The notes under the pieces were generated by a model. The model had not been told where the DNA came from. It saw only the letters and a list, made by a program, of their open reading frames with translations, and did no database searches. The translations under genes and the position numbers were made by a program. 64,000 bases of DNA from Tenebrio molitor (lineage: Eukaryota; Arthropoda; Insecta; Coleoptera; Tenebrionidae). Location of the stretch: contig NC_091046.1 in assembly GCF_963966145.1 (NCBI RefSeq), positions 45,756,001 to 45,820,000 of the forward strand, written 5' to 3'. This document shows, piece by piece, positions 12,701 through 27,700 of the stretch (positions are counted from its first letter, which is position 1; every line of letters starts with the position of its first letter).

Positions 12701-15700
12701 TTGTGTGTCGGGAACGGCACCAGATAGTGCTGCTCAAAAACGAGATAGTGCAAGAACCGTGGCGAGAACTGGACGATAAGTAATCCAGGACACCCATTTC
12801 TGGTCCGGCTCGACAAATTAACTCAGCTTTATGTACAGAAATTTGATAAAAATCCTACGACGTATTTCTTCGCGAACAACTGTTGATTGCTAATTGGGGG
12901 CGAAACGGAACGTGTTGAGACACAAAATGGTCTAACATGAGATCTATTATTGCGGCTCTTGTAAGGACGCCACTCCTGAAAGCTCCAGGGTGATAATAAT
13001 CAGGCTCGACAAAAAATGCCACCGTTCACAAAAGTAAACAATCAAAATGGTGGATGCGCCGGGACAACAAATTTAATAAACAAATTAATATTCAAAACGT
13101 TTTAAATGAGTCGTACAAAATGCCCAAATCCTTTCCCAAGGAATAAACTACCGATTTTCATTAGTGCATTGTTGTGCGATTAAGTTTCTTGTTGGTTTTA
13201 TCGGCGTCCATTATGCAAAACAGTTCCTTTATTTAAACATTTCCATGCAAATGTAACAATTGCAGCGGCGAGAAAATAAATATGACACCCTCGAGAGCAA
13301 AAAATGTCAAAGTAAACCTGGAAAGGGTTGGTAGTTGATTTGCTTATTTATTGGGGGCCAGTAATGATTTAACGGTCCTTCCAGGTACAAAGCTCAGAGA
13401 AGCCTCTGAGGTAAACAAAACAAGACTCCGGTAATAAAAGCTTCATTTCCTTTTTATATTCGTTCCCGTCTGAAATACATATTGCAAGTTCGTGTCGGGG
13501 CACAGTAACATGTCGGCTCGTTGTAAAAAAGTCTTTGAAATGACAATAATCAAAGCTTGCACGTAATGGTTTCGTGTGTGTTTATGGCATTATATCCTGA
13601 GCGGCCTCATCCTTAATCCGACGTCGCTCAAAGGATGCCTCTCGGCTGGGTCGCATGTCGGCCCCGATGTGCAAATATGCCCTTTAGGTAATCAAATAAT
13701 GGTGTGCAACACGCACGTCTTCTAACCGGTTCGATTAGTCGAGCCAGAATTTATGGACCAGCTCCTGGACTTTATTGAAACGGATAAGGAGGAGGCGTCT
13801 GGCGAGACGCAGTTACGTTATTTGAAAATGTTGTGTGCACACACACAACCCAGCCAATTTCATTATTTCATCCGACTCGGTCCAGGATATCCTCTGGATA
13901 TTGGAGCCGCATGAACAAATACGCGTTTAGGGGTAATGAAGGCCCGTTTGGGGCTCCAGAACTCACTCGGATAGAATTTCGACTGTCATCAGGGACACGA
14001 TACTAGGCAGATGTTTTGTGTCCAGGATGTGCTACATCAATATCAAGGATGCGCTCCTTATCGGGGACTTCTCTTGTCTCCTTTTTATACAAAACTCGCC
14101 CCTGTCGGCGCCCTTGTTGTCACACACAATACGCCCACACTGATACGTTTGCAACAAAAAATTGGTACATTCGCGCTGGGGAAAAACAACTAGGGACAAA
14201 CAAAAACATTTAATAAGAACATGTATTACCTCACAAAAAAAAACCATCACCTTTGCCGTCAATTTCGTAAGTGATAACTGTCTGACGTCAACTCGACAAA
14301 ACGTTGCCGCTTTAACAATAATTATTCATTTAAAATGCGAAGACGCAAAGAACCTAACCTCACTTTCGCTTTTGAGGTTAGGTGGGCAAATGATGTTTTG
14401 AGAATTATTTTTTTCAACCTCTACAATATTGTTATTGTTGTTTGTTAATCAATTCATCATTGTTATTAATTGTACAGTAATAATATAATACGTGGTAATT
14501 GTTATAAATAATTAATGATTTCGTTCCATATCATGTTAACATTTGAGTATGTATTCATAACTTACTTTTGTTTTTCATATTTGTCGTCTTGTCCGCAAAT
14601 ATTTCTGTTTTCTCTCTACTATTTCCACTATTTTCTTAATTCGTGAATGCTTTTCAGGTTTCACAAAATAACTTAAAGGCACTAAACGCAAAACGAAAAC
14701 TACAGAGAAAATTTTTATGAGTTATGACATTTGTAAGTAAAGCCGCCATTACAGTAATATGTATGTCAATTATTGAAAATACTTTTATTAATAAAGTTAT
14801 ATTTAATATTTAACAACAAAATTAGTTAATTTGCAATACATATAAGACGTAATTATAAACCAAACGGGATGGCAGTTTATGTGCCGTGAACATTTGGTTG
14901 TATAGTTGGTTGCCTATCCCATTAAATTTTTTTTTTATTTTTTACGTGGGGCCGGATGCGCTTGTGGAACAAATTGGGGACAATACATTTAGCCGTTGGA
15001 AAAATTGCGTCGCTGCCGTGGCTGCATAAAGTTTGTGAGCTGCTTCGCAGAGTATGAAGGACGGCGATGATGGATTGCGTCAATTACTGCCTTCAGAAGG
15101 AGAAAAAATTGCTACGTTTAAGTATTAAATGTACGAAGATAACGTTGAAAAATTGGATCACAGCCAGGCTTAGTTCATTGCGTGCGCTTTCCCACCCCCG
15201 TCATCAATAGGTGATAGTGTGAATTACGGTTTTCATCGAGGTGACGTTAATGAAAATCAGAACTGGGAAAATCGTGAATAATAATAAATCAGCGGTGCAA
15301 TATCTGGGGCTGTACACACTGACATGACACCACAAGAATGCCCGGTTTTATCGCATTATTTTAATAACGCCGTTGAGGTGCCAGACGATTTTTTCTTAAC
15401 ACATCACGCGGGCAGAATTTATGAGAGAGGTCAGATTTAGTCGAGTCAAGTCCTGACGCAAAAGCCCAAATAACTCACGGAATATTTTCACGTGTGAGAT
15501 GCTCCCTCGGATGAAAAATATCCGTCGTTTTCTTGACCGGAAAATTTGGCTTGAAAGTCTGGTTTGTTTGATCGATACGCGAGCTTAATTTTTCCGGTGG
15601 AAATCCAGAGTTCAAACATATCTCGGGACGCAGCCTTGTTAATTAAAAAAGAAAGAGACGCCAGACCTGGTGATGAGTTGTTTCAAATGGCGGCCGTGTT

Positions 15701-18700
15701 TTGTCTCCAATTTAATAAGACCCCACGTTACATCCGGACCTGTGACAACATCGCCGAAGATGTTCCAGTTGCGGAACAAGGCCACATTTTAAAAGCCCAC
15801 ATCAGCGCCGCCCGGATTATATCGCAGCTCCTTTTTGAAATTTAACCAAACTTAATTTTCGTAATTCCGCTTGTGCCGAAGAATAAAATAAACTGATTGC
15901 CTCGGATCCGGGGATTGTAATTCCGGCTGCATGACCCACAAAGCGTCTTACGCGAGATTTCCGAATTCCCCGGGGCCCCATAATTAGTTTACTACTTTCG
16001 TCGTTATGCAAATTTACGTCGCCAATAAAACTATATTTGTTTTATTGGCAGTTGAGTGGTTAAGTGGCCCTTTATGCGGCCGTTAAAAAGTTTCAACAGG
16101 AAGCCGATCGGCATCTTGAATAAACATTTCCGGGAAAAACGCAAGAGAGCCGCGGCGGTTTCGATATCGGACAAATTTACGATAGATCGAAAACAATAAT
16201 TGTTGTGGTGTCAGCGAACTTCCAAATAGTGACAAATCAACCACATCAAGATAACGTCTCTAGATCAATTTTGTCGGGTCTGAAGTTTGCCGGCGTCAAC
16301 TTCGGATGCTTTGTAATGCTAAAATGAAGGGGAGGAATAATGGAGAGAGTCGTGGTGTGGTTTTCACTTAAAATTATCTCGGGGAGCGTGATTTGTTTTG
16401 ATAGGAATGTTATTAAATTAACTCAATTATCCTGCAACAATTTTTTCGCCGGAATTTAATTGTGTAATTTAGCGTCTTGCAGCGAGCGCACGTCGAAAAT
16501 TTAATTATTATTTAAGAGCAATAAGTCTCGGTGTTGCTGCAGGAAATTGAATTTTTCGTATTTTTCGAGTCGTAGCCCGAGGACCATCGCGCTTTCGCCA
16601 CCCACCGCACCCTTATTTATCAGCCCCGAAATAAATAAATCAAACATCTCGGCGAGATCTTCAAATTTGAAAAATTCAAATCTATTCACGCGCGATTTCG
16701 ACACTTTCTCCGCGTTTTCAACGTTCGACATGTGTTGCGTTGTCGTCACGAACAGCTTTAAATAATTTAAAATGGAGCTTTTAGCCAAATTCGGGCGACT
16801 TTTTTACTGTTGCCACTACGTGACTTTTTGTACTCCTGGACCAGCCAAGGACATTGAGTTTCTTGAGATATGCGACTTATTGTGCCCGCTCCAGTAACGT
16901 TAACCCACTGGTTGAAGTATCTACTTTACCCGGCTGACAGATGAATAAACTTGCGGGAACTACTTTCAACTTTTGCGCAAAGCTCAAGTTTACTGTTTTT
17001 TGTCCGAAGAACTGTGGTGTGAGTTGTGCAAGAACCCACACAAAACTACTCGTCCTAGGCAATGTTTTAATGCTGTCACAGTGTTTTATTATTATTACTA
17101 TTTGTTTTAATTTCTTCATAATAAGTTTTCGTTTGGGCGTCGTTGCGGCGCTTCCCGCTTAGCACAAGTTATCTCCACTCCGACTTATTTATAATTAAGT
17201 TCATTGATCCAAATAATCTCCCTGCAGCGATGGTAACAAAAAGATTACAAGCTGTCTAAAACAGCTTTTATGAATGAGAGATAAGAGTTTTCTCGTCGCA
17301 TAATGACTTTATGAAATAAGATACAGCAGAAATTGCGCTTTCGGTGTGTTCGCTTTGTTGCGAAAGATACTTCCTATTTTTTTTTTATTCGTCAGCATCC
17401 TTACGCAATTACCAACTTCTTGGAGCCATCGTAATTCTCTATATATTTTTGTAATAAACACCTAATGGTATCGCCGACTTGCCATACTTTTGTTCCTCTT
17501 TGAACGAGCGGACGTTGTTCCTTTTAACTAGATTACATTTTTTTTCCTTTTTACAACTTACTTTGCATGAGAATGTTGTTGTCCGGTCGATTTATCTTTG
17601 CCAACATTCTGAGACATCTGAATTTTTCAATTTTACTCTTTTTAAACGCTCTCGTCGATTACCTAGCCGGATCGATTTTATTTAAACTTTCATCAGTAGT
17701 AAAGAAACTTTACGACGAGTATACTTACTTATTTAATTTAAGAGTTTAAGAGAACTACTTTTACTCTACGTTTATCATCAATAAAATTAGGTTACACGCC
17801 GCACTATTTACGTCAGTCTTTTTTTCTCCCTTTGCAAGAAAACTATCAAAACTAAACTACCAAACTAAATTGATACAATTACCTTAAAATTAGTTTGTTA
17901 ATTTAAAATTAGCATTTTCACAAAAAAGCTTAAATACCTATTTCAGGATAGAAAATTAGAAGAAATGATGAAACAATAGTTTCCAAGGAAAATTACCAAG
18001 CTCCACTAAATGACTGAAATTTAGATTTCCTTCTTTCAAATTTGCGGTTTATACACAAGACAATGCATTTATTTTCTTCTTTTCTTGTAATGCACCTGCA
18101 CTTTTTCCCCTGATAAGTTTGCAACAAAAAATACAGTCGCGCAAGGAACTAGGTAGGAATAATCTATCCTATTTGCTGTGAAGGTGGTAATTGTTAATAA
18201 TTTAACTTCAACATAATAAAATGTTGCAACTTTAACCATTACTTATTCATTTAAAATGAAGAGAATGAAATAAGTTAACCTCACTTTTGCGTTTGAGGTT
18301 AGGTGGGCAAATGGCATTTTTAGAACTATTTTTATGACCTTGACTATATTGTTGTTTGTTAATCAATTCACCATTGTTATTAACTGTACAGTAATAACAT
18401 ATTGCGTGGTAATTGTTATTAATTAATAATTTCGTTCCGTATCATGTCAACATGTCAGTAATCATGACTTACTTGTGTTTTCCATATTTGTCGTCTTGTC
18501 CGCAAATATTTCTATTTTCTCTCTATCATTTCCACTATTTTCTTTGTTCTTAAATGCTTTTCATATCTCACAAAATAACTTTGGCACACTAAACACAAGA
18601 TGAACAATAAAGCGAAAATTTTGACATTTAGTGACATTTATAACTAAAGTGCCGGTCACACCAATTAACAAGATTTTTAAGATTTGTGTGAGTGTAATAA

Positions 18701-21700
18701 TTATTACTCTCTCTGTTACAACAATTACTGTGTTACAGGATATTTGCGGGGTGTAAACAGAAAGGAAAATTATTTTCTCCAGGATGAGATTTTGTGCCAT
18801 TTGTAACTAAAGCTGCATTCACATTAATCTGTCAAATAGTTTAAATAATTTAGAAAATTTAAAAGTTAATTTATAAAAGCAAAAATCAAATTTGCAATGT
18901 AACTAACTCAATTTTGGTGTTCACACCAGATAATGAATTAATTTTCTTGAAGTGCAATTTTTTAAGCCAACCAAAAACTTTACTAGTAGTGATGCAATCT
19001 TGCGTTTTAATTTTTTGTTTGTTCTTCTATCTAATATTGTACACTTTTGTGTTATAACCCTGAGTCTTTTCCTATTTTCCACCCTCTAACAATTAATTTT
19101 TAATTATTATCTGTTTACCTTGACTTATTAACACATTTGCAGTTGTTTTGCATTTCCCGATGGGAAAATTTTCATCAACAAATGCATTTTTAATGTAACA
19201 AGACTGGGGAAAAATTCCATGTTTAAATAATCCTCTCGTGTACCACAACTTGTAAATTAAATTGAAATTTTCAATTAAAATTTCTCCTATTTAAACAAAT
19301 TTTAATGTCGGTTAATGTTTATAAGTCATACCAGAACAGTACACTGCCAATTATTAACAGTTGGTGTTTATTCTGAACCATTTATTTGTAAATTTAATTA
19401 AAATAATCCTAACATAACTAGGCTGTAGAAGCCTCGGGGAATAAAATTAGTAAGTAAATATGGTCGATGCGCCGGGTCTATATTTATGTCTAATTAAAAT
19501 GGATATAAATTCTCCCACTATTATTGATTAATAGTTGAAAATCACTTGAACACATTCATTTATAATTTCTGGAGTCATTTAACACTTTCACGTCAAATAT
19601 TTTTGTTTCCGCTTTGAGAAAAATACCAATCAATATCCTTTTTACATATTATTATGAAATTTATCACCTTCAATTTATAAATATCATAAACAACTACATT
19701 TCCACAGTTTTCTTTATTATTTTCAGTCGAGCAAATCCAATTGAAATGAAATTTTAATTTTAATCTGGAACAATTAATCGGAGGAATATTTGCTAAATAT
19801 GGTCGGTGTGACTAAAATGCATGTTTGATCGAACTCCCCATAAATCATGTTGCCCTTATTAAATACAGTGACATTTGTATTAAATCATGTATTTACAAAA
19901 TTTTAATAATTTCGATTAACATATTGGTAATTAATTTTACCAACATCCCAAGTAAAACCATTCCCATCAAATCTGATTTAAGCTAAGATTTATTTAACAA
20001 AGCAATAATTTATTTAAAGAAATGGTGGATGCGCCGGGTCAAAACATTTTCCCTTAAGAAGAAAATGAACTGCCTGTTCTAATTACAGTCGAGATTTCCA
20101 TAACACAATTCGGCGTAAAAACTCTGCAAGGAGACCCAGTTTTCGAACTTTTTTAATCGAAAAATCGTTGCAGATTGATGTCACAAACGATTAAACATCG
20201 AGCTTAAAAATTAACAACTCTCCGATTATTGAGAAGCGCGATCAACCTCGAAACTTCCAAACTTCCATCATTAATGATACTTTAAACGTCGCTTGAAGTG
20301 CTATTAGCGAAATCTTTAAACGGCAACAGAGTTAAACTCGCTATAAAACAAATTGTACTTATTGGGTACGCCATTCGGAAACTAATCGACTTCATTTGCA
20401 CGTCGTTATCTAAAGGTCAACTAGCTGTTTAAAGTTTGAAACAGTCGCACGAGCTTCCACTCTTTCTTACGACGCAATAAAAATTTACCACAGTTTGTGC
20501 AACCCGCAATACACATCTATTCGGAGTTGTCAACAACTCCAAGAGATGTTGCAAGTTGTGCTTTCAAAAGTTATGTTTGTTGCTTGGTGATCAGCATATC
20601 ACTGGGGTATAACTCAGACATGCGTTATCGATTGCCCGTTCCACTTTCTTCCCGTTGTCTTCTTTTCCATAAATCTCGGCTTTTTGTTTTCTCGGGACAA
20701 ACAACCCCCACCTCCACTTCCGTTAATTAATCGTGTCGGGGGGCGCCCCGAGCCGCATTAAAAAATCCCGTGATTGATCAGGTGGAAGAACACGTTGCCT
20801 TATCGTGATATAAGTTGTTTTCGTCCCCGTAGGCGAACCCGGAGAGACTGGAGGCGCCAGGCGTTGCGGCGCCTGTCCAGACGCTGACGGCGACAAACAC
20901 CGCGTAATACTCATTCATATTTCCAGCGTACTCGCAGACGCTGCTTCCATTCGACCATCTCGACCGGAACCTTTGACCCGAACGCCTGATCGATAAGTAA
21001 TTTCGCATCATTACCGACTCAGCCAGACTCTTATCGTTTCCGCTCGGCGGGAAAAACGACGAGGGGATTAAAAGCGCGACAAAGTCAAATTAGCGCCTTT
21101 GCGGCTTGCCGCAGAAGAATTCGCAGCGTTCTTTAATGAACGTCGCGTCGTGGGGCGCAAATGCGAGAAAAACTTCCCCGCCAGGAGCGTCGCGGGTTTC
21201 TGTTTTTCTCGTCTCATCCACTTTTCTGGCGCAAAAAACGACCGACATGTAGATTTCATAAACTACACTAATAATAATCGTCACGTCCGAAAAGCGTGAC
21301 AAACAACTTGTTCGAATTGAACGAGGGTCTCCCCGGACCCAATAAAAAACTGTCCGGTCCTTCACGATTCATAACCCGGGATTAATCATCCATTACGTCC
21401 ATTTTTCCCCTCGACAAGACGTCGTAATTTTTTGCGGCGATATTCTCCACTTCCGTTTCAGTTCGTGGGGCTGAGTCAAGTGAGCAGCTCAAGTGGATTG
21501 ACGGCAATGTTTATGCAACGGAGGCGCGCAAAACGCCACGAATAAAACAGACAAAGCGTCCAAATACACTCCACGCCCCATCGCAGATTCGCCCCTGAAT
21601 ACAGTTACCGCTTGATTTATTTTTATCTTGGATGGGGCAGGATCGGGGTGTAATTTTAACCACGCGTGGCTGTCGTTTAAACAAACACACGTTCCTCTAT

Positions 21701-24700
21701 CGACCCGGTTTCGTTACGTTTCAACAGATAAACTTTATTCAAATAATAATTCATGTTTGCCTTGCTGCAATTTACATTTTGACAATGACAAGGGTTAAAT
21801 GGGTTTTGGCAGCAAAAGAGCGAGATAGTCTCGAAATTTTCGACTAGGTGGGACCCGGGGCGCCTCAATTTCAAGTAAATATTTTCGAGGGTAATTTGCG
21901 TAATAAGATAATTATCCGACGTGATTAATCGCGTTTCAACAATTTTTGCCTCATTATGAACACCCAAGCTTTTAACGCAAGATTAGGGGAGGATTCTATA
22001 CAACTTGATACTCACAACACAAGACAAAATCTTACCCTTCCTAAAGACAATATTAACGCCATGATGTTTGTTATTAATTGCCGGTGTATTACTGGTTGCA
22101 TCCAAAAATGTTGGTATAATCCGAGGGTTGGGACCGTGTCTGGAGGGTAGTTACTGAAATTGAATCGACGGGGACAAATACATCATTTCCAGAAGCACCG
22201 GTTACGCACGGTATATCAATCCCTGTCAGGACGGCCTTCACATACACATTGTACTTGGTAACACTAATTAAGTTCCAATTTCCGCCCTATTACCGCCTCG
22301 TTTGCGGATTTTTAATGAAACGGAGATGCACGTGAAACGTGAAACTGGAATTAACGAGGAAAAGTTGAGCAAACGTGGGTGCTGATCCGACGGCCGTAAA
22401 GCGGAAGGTGTCGCCGCAGATGCCTATTAATTCGTTCTTGATTATCTTGTTATGGATGGTAGTTAAACGCGGTTTACAATTTACAGCCCGTATTAATCAC
22501 AATCGAATAATCCTGCTTTTTAGTGTCGTGTCGTCTCGACTCTCTGTTCGGCTGCAGGGGCTCCTGCTGCGCACTTTAGGGCCGGTGCCTCTGGAGAGGT
22601 TAACCCACGACAATGCTGAATTATATTTATGTCAGCCGGGACGGCATAACAACGTCGTGAATATATCACGAGGCCCGTTCTGGAGCGTTTGTAGGTGCTA
22701 ATAATTTTCCGCCGGTAATTGGACTGGATGGGTTAACAATTTGGAATTGACAGTTGCAGATTTCTGTAATATCCATAGACACGAGAGTAATTGTTCCACA
22801 AATAAAAGTAATCTTCGAGGATTAGGAGAGTTGCAACAGGTGCATTAAGCTTTTACGCGAATATTAAACACTTTAGAATTTATTGCTCTAATCTAAAGTA
22901 ATAAATGTGTTGCATTAATCTGCATTGTGTTGACTAAAGGGAGCAGTAATTTTTTTATGTTGGCGAAACTGGTTGTCACGCTGATATGTCAGTCATCAAA
23001 TCGTCACTTCTGGGGAGTATTTAACGAATTTAAACGCAAACAGGTATGTTCTCGATTGGGTTTCAACTTATTTCGACTCATTTTCAGAGAAGCTTTGGAT
23101 TCTAACCTCACTTTTTGTGTAATTGTTAAATTGGGGATTCGTTTAAAACCTGGACGCGCACGTGAACGGACTTTAACCTCTTTTAAATTCTAATTTGAGA
23201 GATTCAAAAATACAGGAAATGGTAATAACTGCGATAACTCCAGCGAAAGTTAGTTCAGCTGGGGCGAATTCCATTAAAATTGAAATTTAAAAGAAGGAGA
23301 AAAATTTATTAAACGAAACTCGGGGAAACGTTTCTGTTAATGGATTCAAGATTTAGCTAAACCCCCGTCTTGTCAGAATTTTCCAGTTAACCCATATAAT
23401 CCCGTTTCGTCGGTCATTGACAGGGTACGTCTACTGTTACAAATTGCTCCGGAGCTTAAGATACGCAACGTCTCTCCTGCATTTACATTTGTTTTGTTTG
23501 TCTTGTCCTGTTTTCTCGGCTGCTCGTGAAGCTTCCCTCCACCGTTCATACTGCACTAATTTATCTAGAAACTTTCTCGAATGATAATGATAAAACGAAA
23601 CGTTTTTAGATCGTTACGAGCGAGCGTGCACGTTACTTGCAGCGGTTCTTATCGCTCCAGGAGCACGTACCGAGAAGCATTAATTTTCCTTAGTGACCTA
23701 CGCAAAACACCTCACTATGAATATTTACGAGGTTTATGAGAGCAACAAACGACTATACGGGTTACTAGAATATTCTACCAGATTTTTAGTGAGCAGGGGC
23801 AGATTACGTTGAGCCACAAGTCCGCATTGTCAGACGTGAATGTTTTTCTGTTCTCAGAGGACGCGCAAAACGTGACAAATATGGAGATTATTTGATCGTT
23901 TTGTCACGACGGAGTCCATGAAACTCAGTTTTCAGACTTGATCTAGTTCAAATAGTTGCAGAGATATCCTTGTTAATCTTGAAAAGATATCCCGGCGCCT
24001 CCACCATTTTAGCCTACACGATTTTCACAAACATGTAAATACAATTTTCTTCAGTAATTTTATGGTAATGAGTTTTTTGTATTCCATTCGCGACAATTAA
24101 ATGTACAAAACGCAGTTTGAATTTTTTTAAATTTAATTGGCACATTGTTTCCACATCCTCTTCCCTCTCTTTGAGTTTATCGCAGCTGCTATTACAGACA
24201 ATTAAAAAATTACACACCACTTTTTCAACAATATTCCATAATAAAAGCACGCATGCGAAGGGGGTGAAAAATCCCCTCAGCACGGCAAAGCCACATGGTT
24301 CTTAGCCGTAACAAAATTCCGAACGTCGATAGAGGTGTATTTAAAAGCTTGCGGCATGCGATAAATTGGCGAAAGCTTTTCCCTCCACCCTCGCCTTAAT
24401 TACACATGCGAATACTAATATAATTAATTAGCATCCCCTCGTGCGGGGAAATTACAATCGTGCCCCGTTTTTAGTCTAGAATGCAACGAGTTTATCGGGG
24501 AGGAAACTACAAAAGCGCAACTAAAATCTGGCAAAGCTTTGTGTAATTCCGACTATTTTACAAGCTTAGCGCATACTTTGAGATTGTTTCTTATTTACAT
24601 GGGAGCACTTCACGAGTGGATGCCTCAGTTCTGGGGCGCCTTAAAGCACTCTAGAAAATCTTCCCGGTTAAAGTACAAGGAAAAAGTGGCTCATGCAGTA

Positions 24701-27700
24701 GTTAATAGAGTTAATGGGATTCGTTTAAAATTTAAGGGGTTGAGCCGGCCGTGTCAGGATAAGGGATGTATGGACACGGTGTAGAAAAGTGGAGGGCAAA
24801 GCTTCATTTGCATAAAGATTTTATCGGTGTTTAAATATTGGAGTACAACTCCTGGATGAAATTTAAATTTATCTAATCTCGTCTTGCGCCATTATGAATG
24901 TTTCAGTAAACGTGTCTTGTCTAGCACCCCTGAATAATTCCCAGGATTCCAGACGCTCCCGTAATAAAGTGAATAAATCATTGAAAGCACATCAATACCA
25001 ATATTGCAGCTGTTTATTTCCAGACGGGCGTAAATCGAATGACTCAGTCCCCGTCCTAGGTAAACATTATCTTATGAATGTTTTATTGGCGCATTTTCCG
25101 CGAGGAAAACATTAAACGCGATTTTTATATCCGATATAAAACAATACGTCCGGAAGGCCAGCCAGGTCGGGACAAAATCGTTAAACCGTTGCCCTCGGAC
25201 ATGAAACGGTGTTTGCTTTGCGGCCTCCCCGGCGTGAAACGTGTTAAGTGAGGTGTTATTTTTGCAAATCATTAATTAAACCACTTTCGCGTGTTAACAC
25301 GATTTTTCATCGCGGGATTTTATTAATTCGGGAGTTGATTAGGTGTTTAATTAAGAGGGAGGCGGATCCTTCCTCCGATCCTCCGATTTATTAAACGGCC
25401 GTAAACGAAGTGGATAGCGAAACGGCCGACCGAATTAATGGGGCTCAATTATTCCGGTCCAAGCAGTCGACCCCGTTGTGGTGGAGGACAACGCAACATC
25501 CAACGAATTTACGGCGACGGAGCGGCGCAAGACTCGCGAGGTATTGACAGTGGACAATTAAGGCGAAAGTAATTGGAAATGGGGGGATAATGGCGCAGAA
25601 GAGGGTGCGATTTAAGGTGAGACAAAGGAACACTACGCGTAATTACGGGGCAGGGCTTTTAATGATTCCGATCCGAAAATAAAAGGAGAATCCTTTGAAG
25701 GACGCGACGGAGGATGCGAACGTTTCCAGTTCGGTGGGGTAATTAGGAGCAGATGGGTGAGATAAGGTCTGATGGACATGACTGTTTGTGGAGAAAAAAC
25801 GACAAATGAACGCATTTGGAGAAAGAGAATGTGATGGAGATGATAAGTGAAAAGTGGTTGCTGGTGGAAAGATAGAGAAGAATACAAAATGGATATAAAT
25901 AAGAAAAGAAGAATCTAAATATGCGTGACGATTTTAGCGTGGTGCGAACGATTTTAGCGTGTTGCGAACGATTTTAGCGTGTCGCGTGAAACTAATTCCC
26001 TGCCCGTGTGATACGCGAAGTGTTCACATCAAACTGTGTAAGATATTTTCTTGCATTTAAATGAAATCTGCTCCTCGAGCCATATTTCACCTTTGCCAAG
26101 TTAAAATTCCAAGTGAAAACTTCTTAATTAAACTAATGTAAGTAAGAAAAGTCACGCTTCGTTCTGATGAGTCTAGTTCGGATCGACTTCCCCAAATTCT
26201 TAAAGTGTTATCTTAACTGTAAAATGTTCGGATCTTGAAACTTTCCAGTTCCAACTAATCCCCTACTCTCTCTATTTCCACGAGGACAAGTAACAGATCT
26301 GGATTTTTATCGCCCCTCGCACAATTATGATCTGCAACAAACACTCCCGATAAGTTGGCAATCGTCGCAAATTTATCACCCTTGCAGGTGTTTAAATTTC
26401 CAACCCTTTATTCGCTCCTGACGTATGAATATAAATCCGTTGTAACATCTTTGTAATTTCCCCCAGGACCGGCCCGCGACGGCTCCAAGAAAAACCGGAT
26501 TTTGCTAATTCTGCCGAAATGAATAAATATTAATCTTCCGGTTGCTTCTTTCGACTCGCGACCGATTTATAAACGCGTTTCTCCCAACCGATGATACATT
26601 TATCTTGCAGCGATCGTTTTTTCCGAGACGGGCCTCCCCGGATCAACTTCGCCATAAATAAAACGAATTGTGAAGCGATCCCGCTGAGAGAAAATATATC
26701 GGCGCAAATAGTTCACCTTAATGCTTATTGCCCCAACAACCTTCTGGTGAATATTTGCCGAGAGCTATTCTATTCAGAAATAGCACCACTCCGTGTTGGT
26801 ATCGATTCGAAGAAAGTTCGTGTTGCTCGTGTACACCTCCATCATGGCCTATTCACAAAATTGCGACGCCAATTTCCGTCCGACAAGGCGTCGCGCGCGC
26901 CCACACTGCGGCCCAGATTTTCTCTAATTCGACGAATTATATGCGCCGCCTGAGATTTATAAAAGCCGTGAAGTTTTTGCTGTCCAGTTGGGACAAAATC
27001 GCAAGAAGTGCGATTAGAACGGCGCAAATTGATTTTTGGGCCAAAACTGGCGACAGTTTCCGCTTTGTTTGGGAAACGGTCTAAGTGGCTTTTTAAAAGG
27101 AGATTTTTTGCGAAACGATGATTCTCGGGAAACACACTTTTGGGAGCCACTTCGGGGAGTTGGTGTTGCGAGAGAAATTCTTTCCGTACATTTCCTCGGT
27201 GCGCCGGAGGGTCCTCGCGCAACGCAATTATTTCCAGAGGTAAATTTCCAGAATTACAATTCCTATTTGAGTGTTACAACAGGATGAATTATTCCGGGCC
27301 ATTGCACCGGATTAAAACTGAATCCAAAGGACCTATCAAAAAAGCGTTTACCGTTATGAAAGCTTGTGTAAGCCAGTCTTGAAACTTGAGGCCATTATTT
27401 ACCTGTAAAGTTTGGCGCAAATTCAATTTAAATTTTAATGTAATTTGAATAAAATTTTACACTAGGTGTGTGGCGGGAATTTATCGCGTAAGACCATTCA
27501 ATAAATTATTCAGGCCCAAGACTCAACCTCGACACAATTAGCAAGCCGCCATATTTTAATAACACACATAATTGTGAATTGGCCAATGGAAGATTGGAAG
27601 GCGTCAACAAAGCGTATCTTTTTAACGAGGAGGCAAAAAGCGCGCGCAAAAACCGGCACAAAAAGCTCCCAAGACACAGAACCGACAGGAAACGGAAGAC

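Noticed and set aside
20778..20918. Minus-strand 46-codon frame with a signal-peptide-like start (MNEYYAVFVAVSVWTGAA)
   Set aside because: No promoter, splice or polyadenylation support and no recognised family. A GC-rich patch can stay open by chance.
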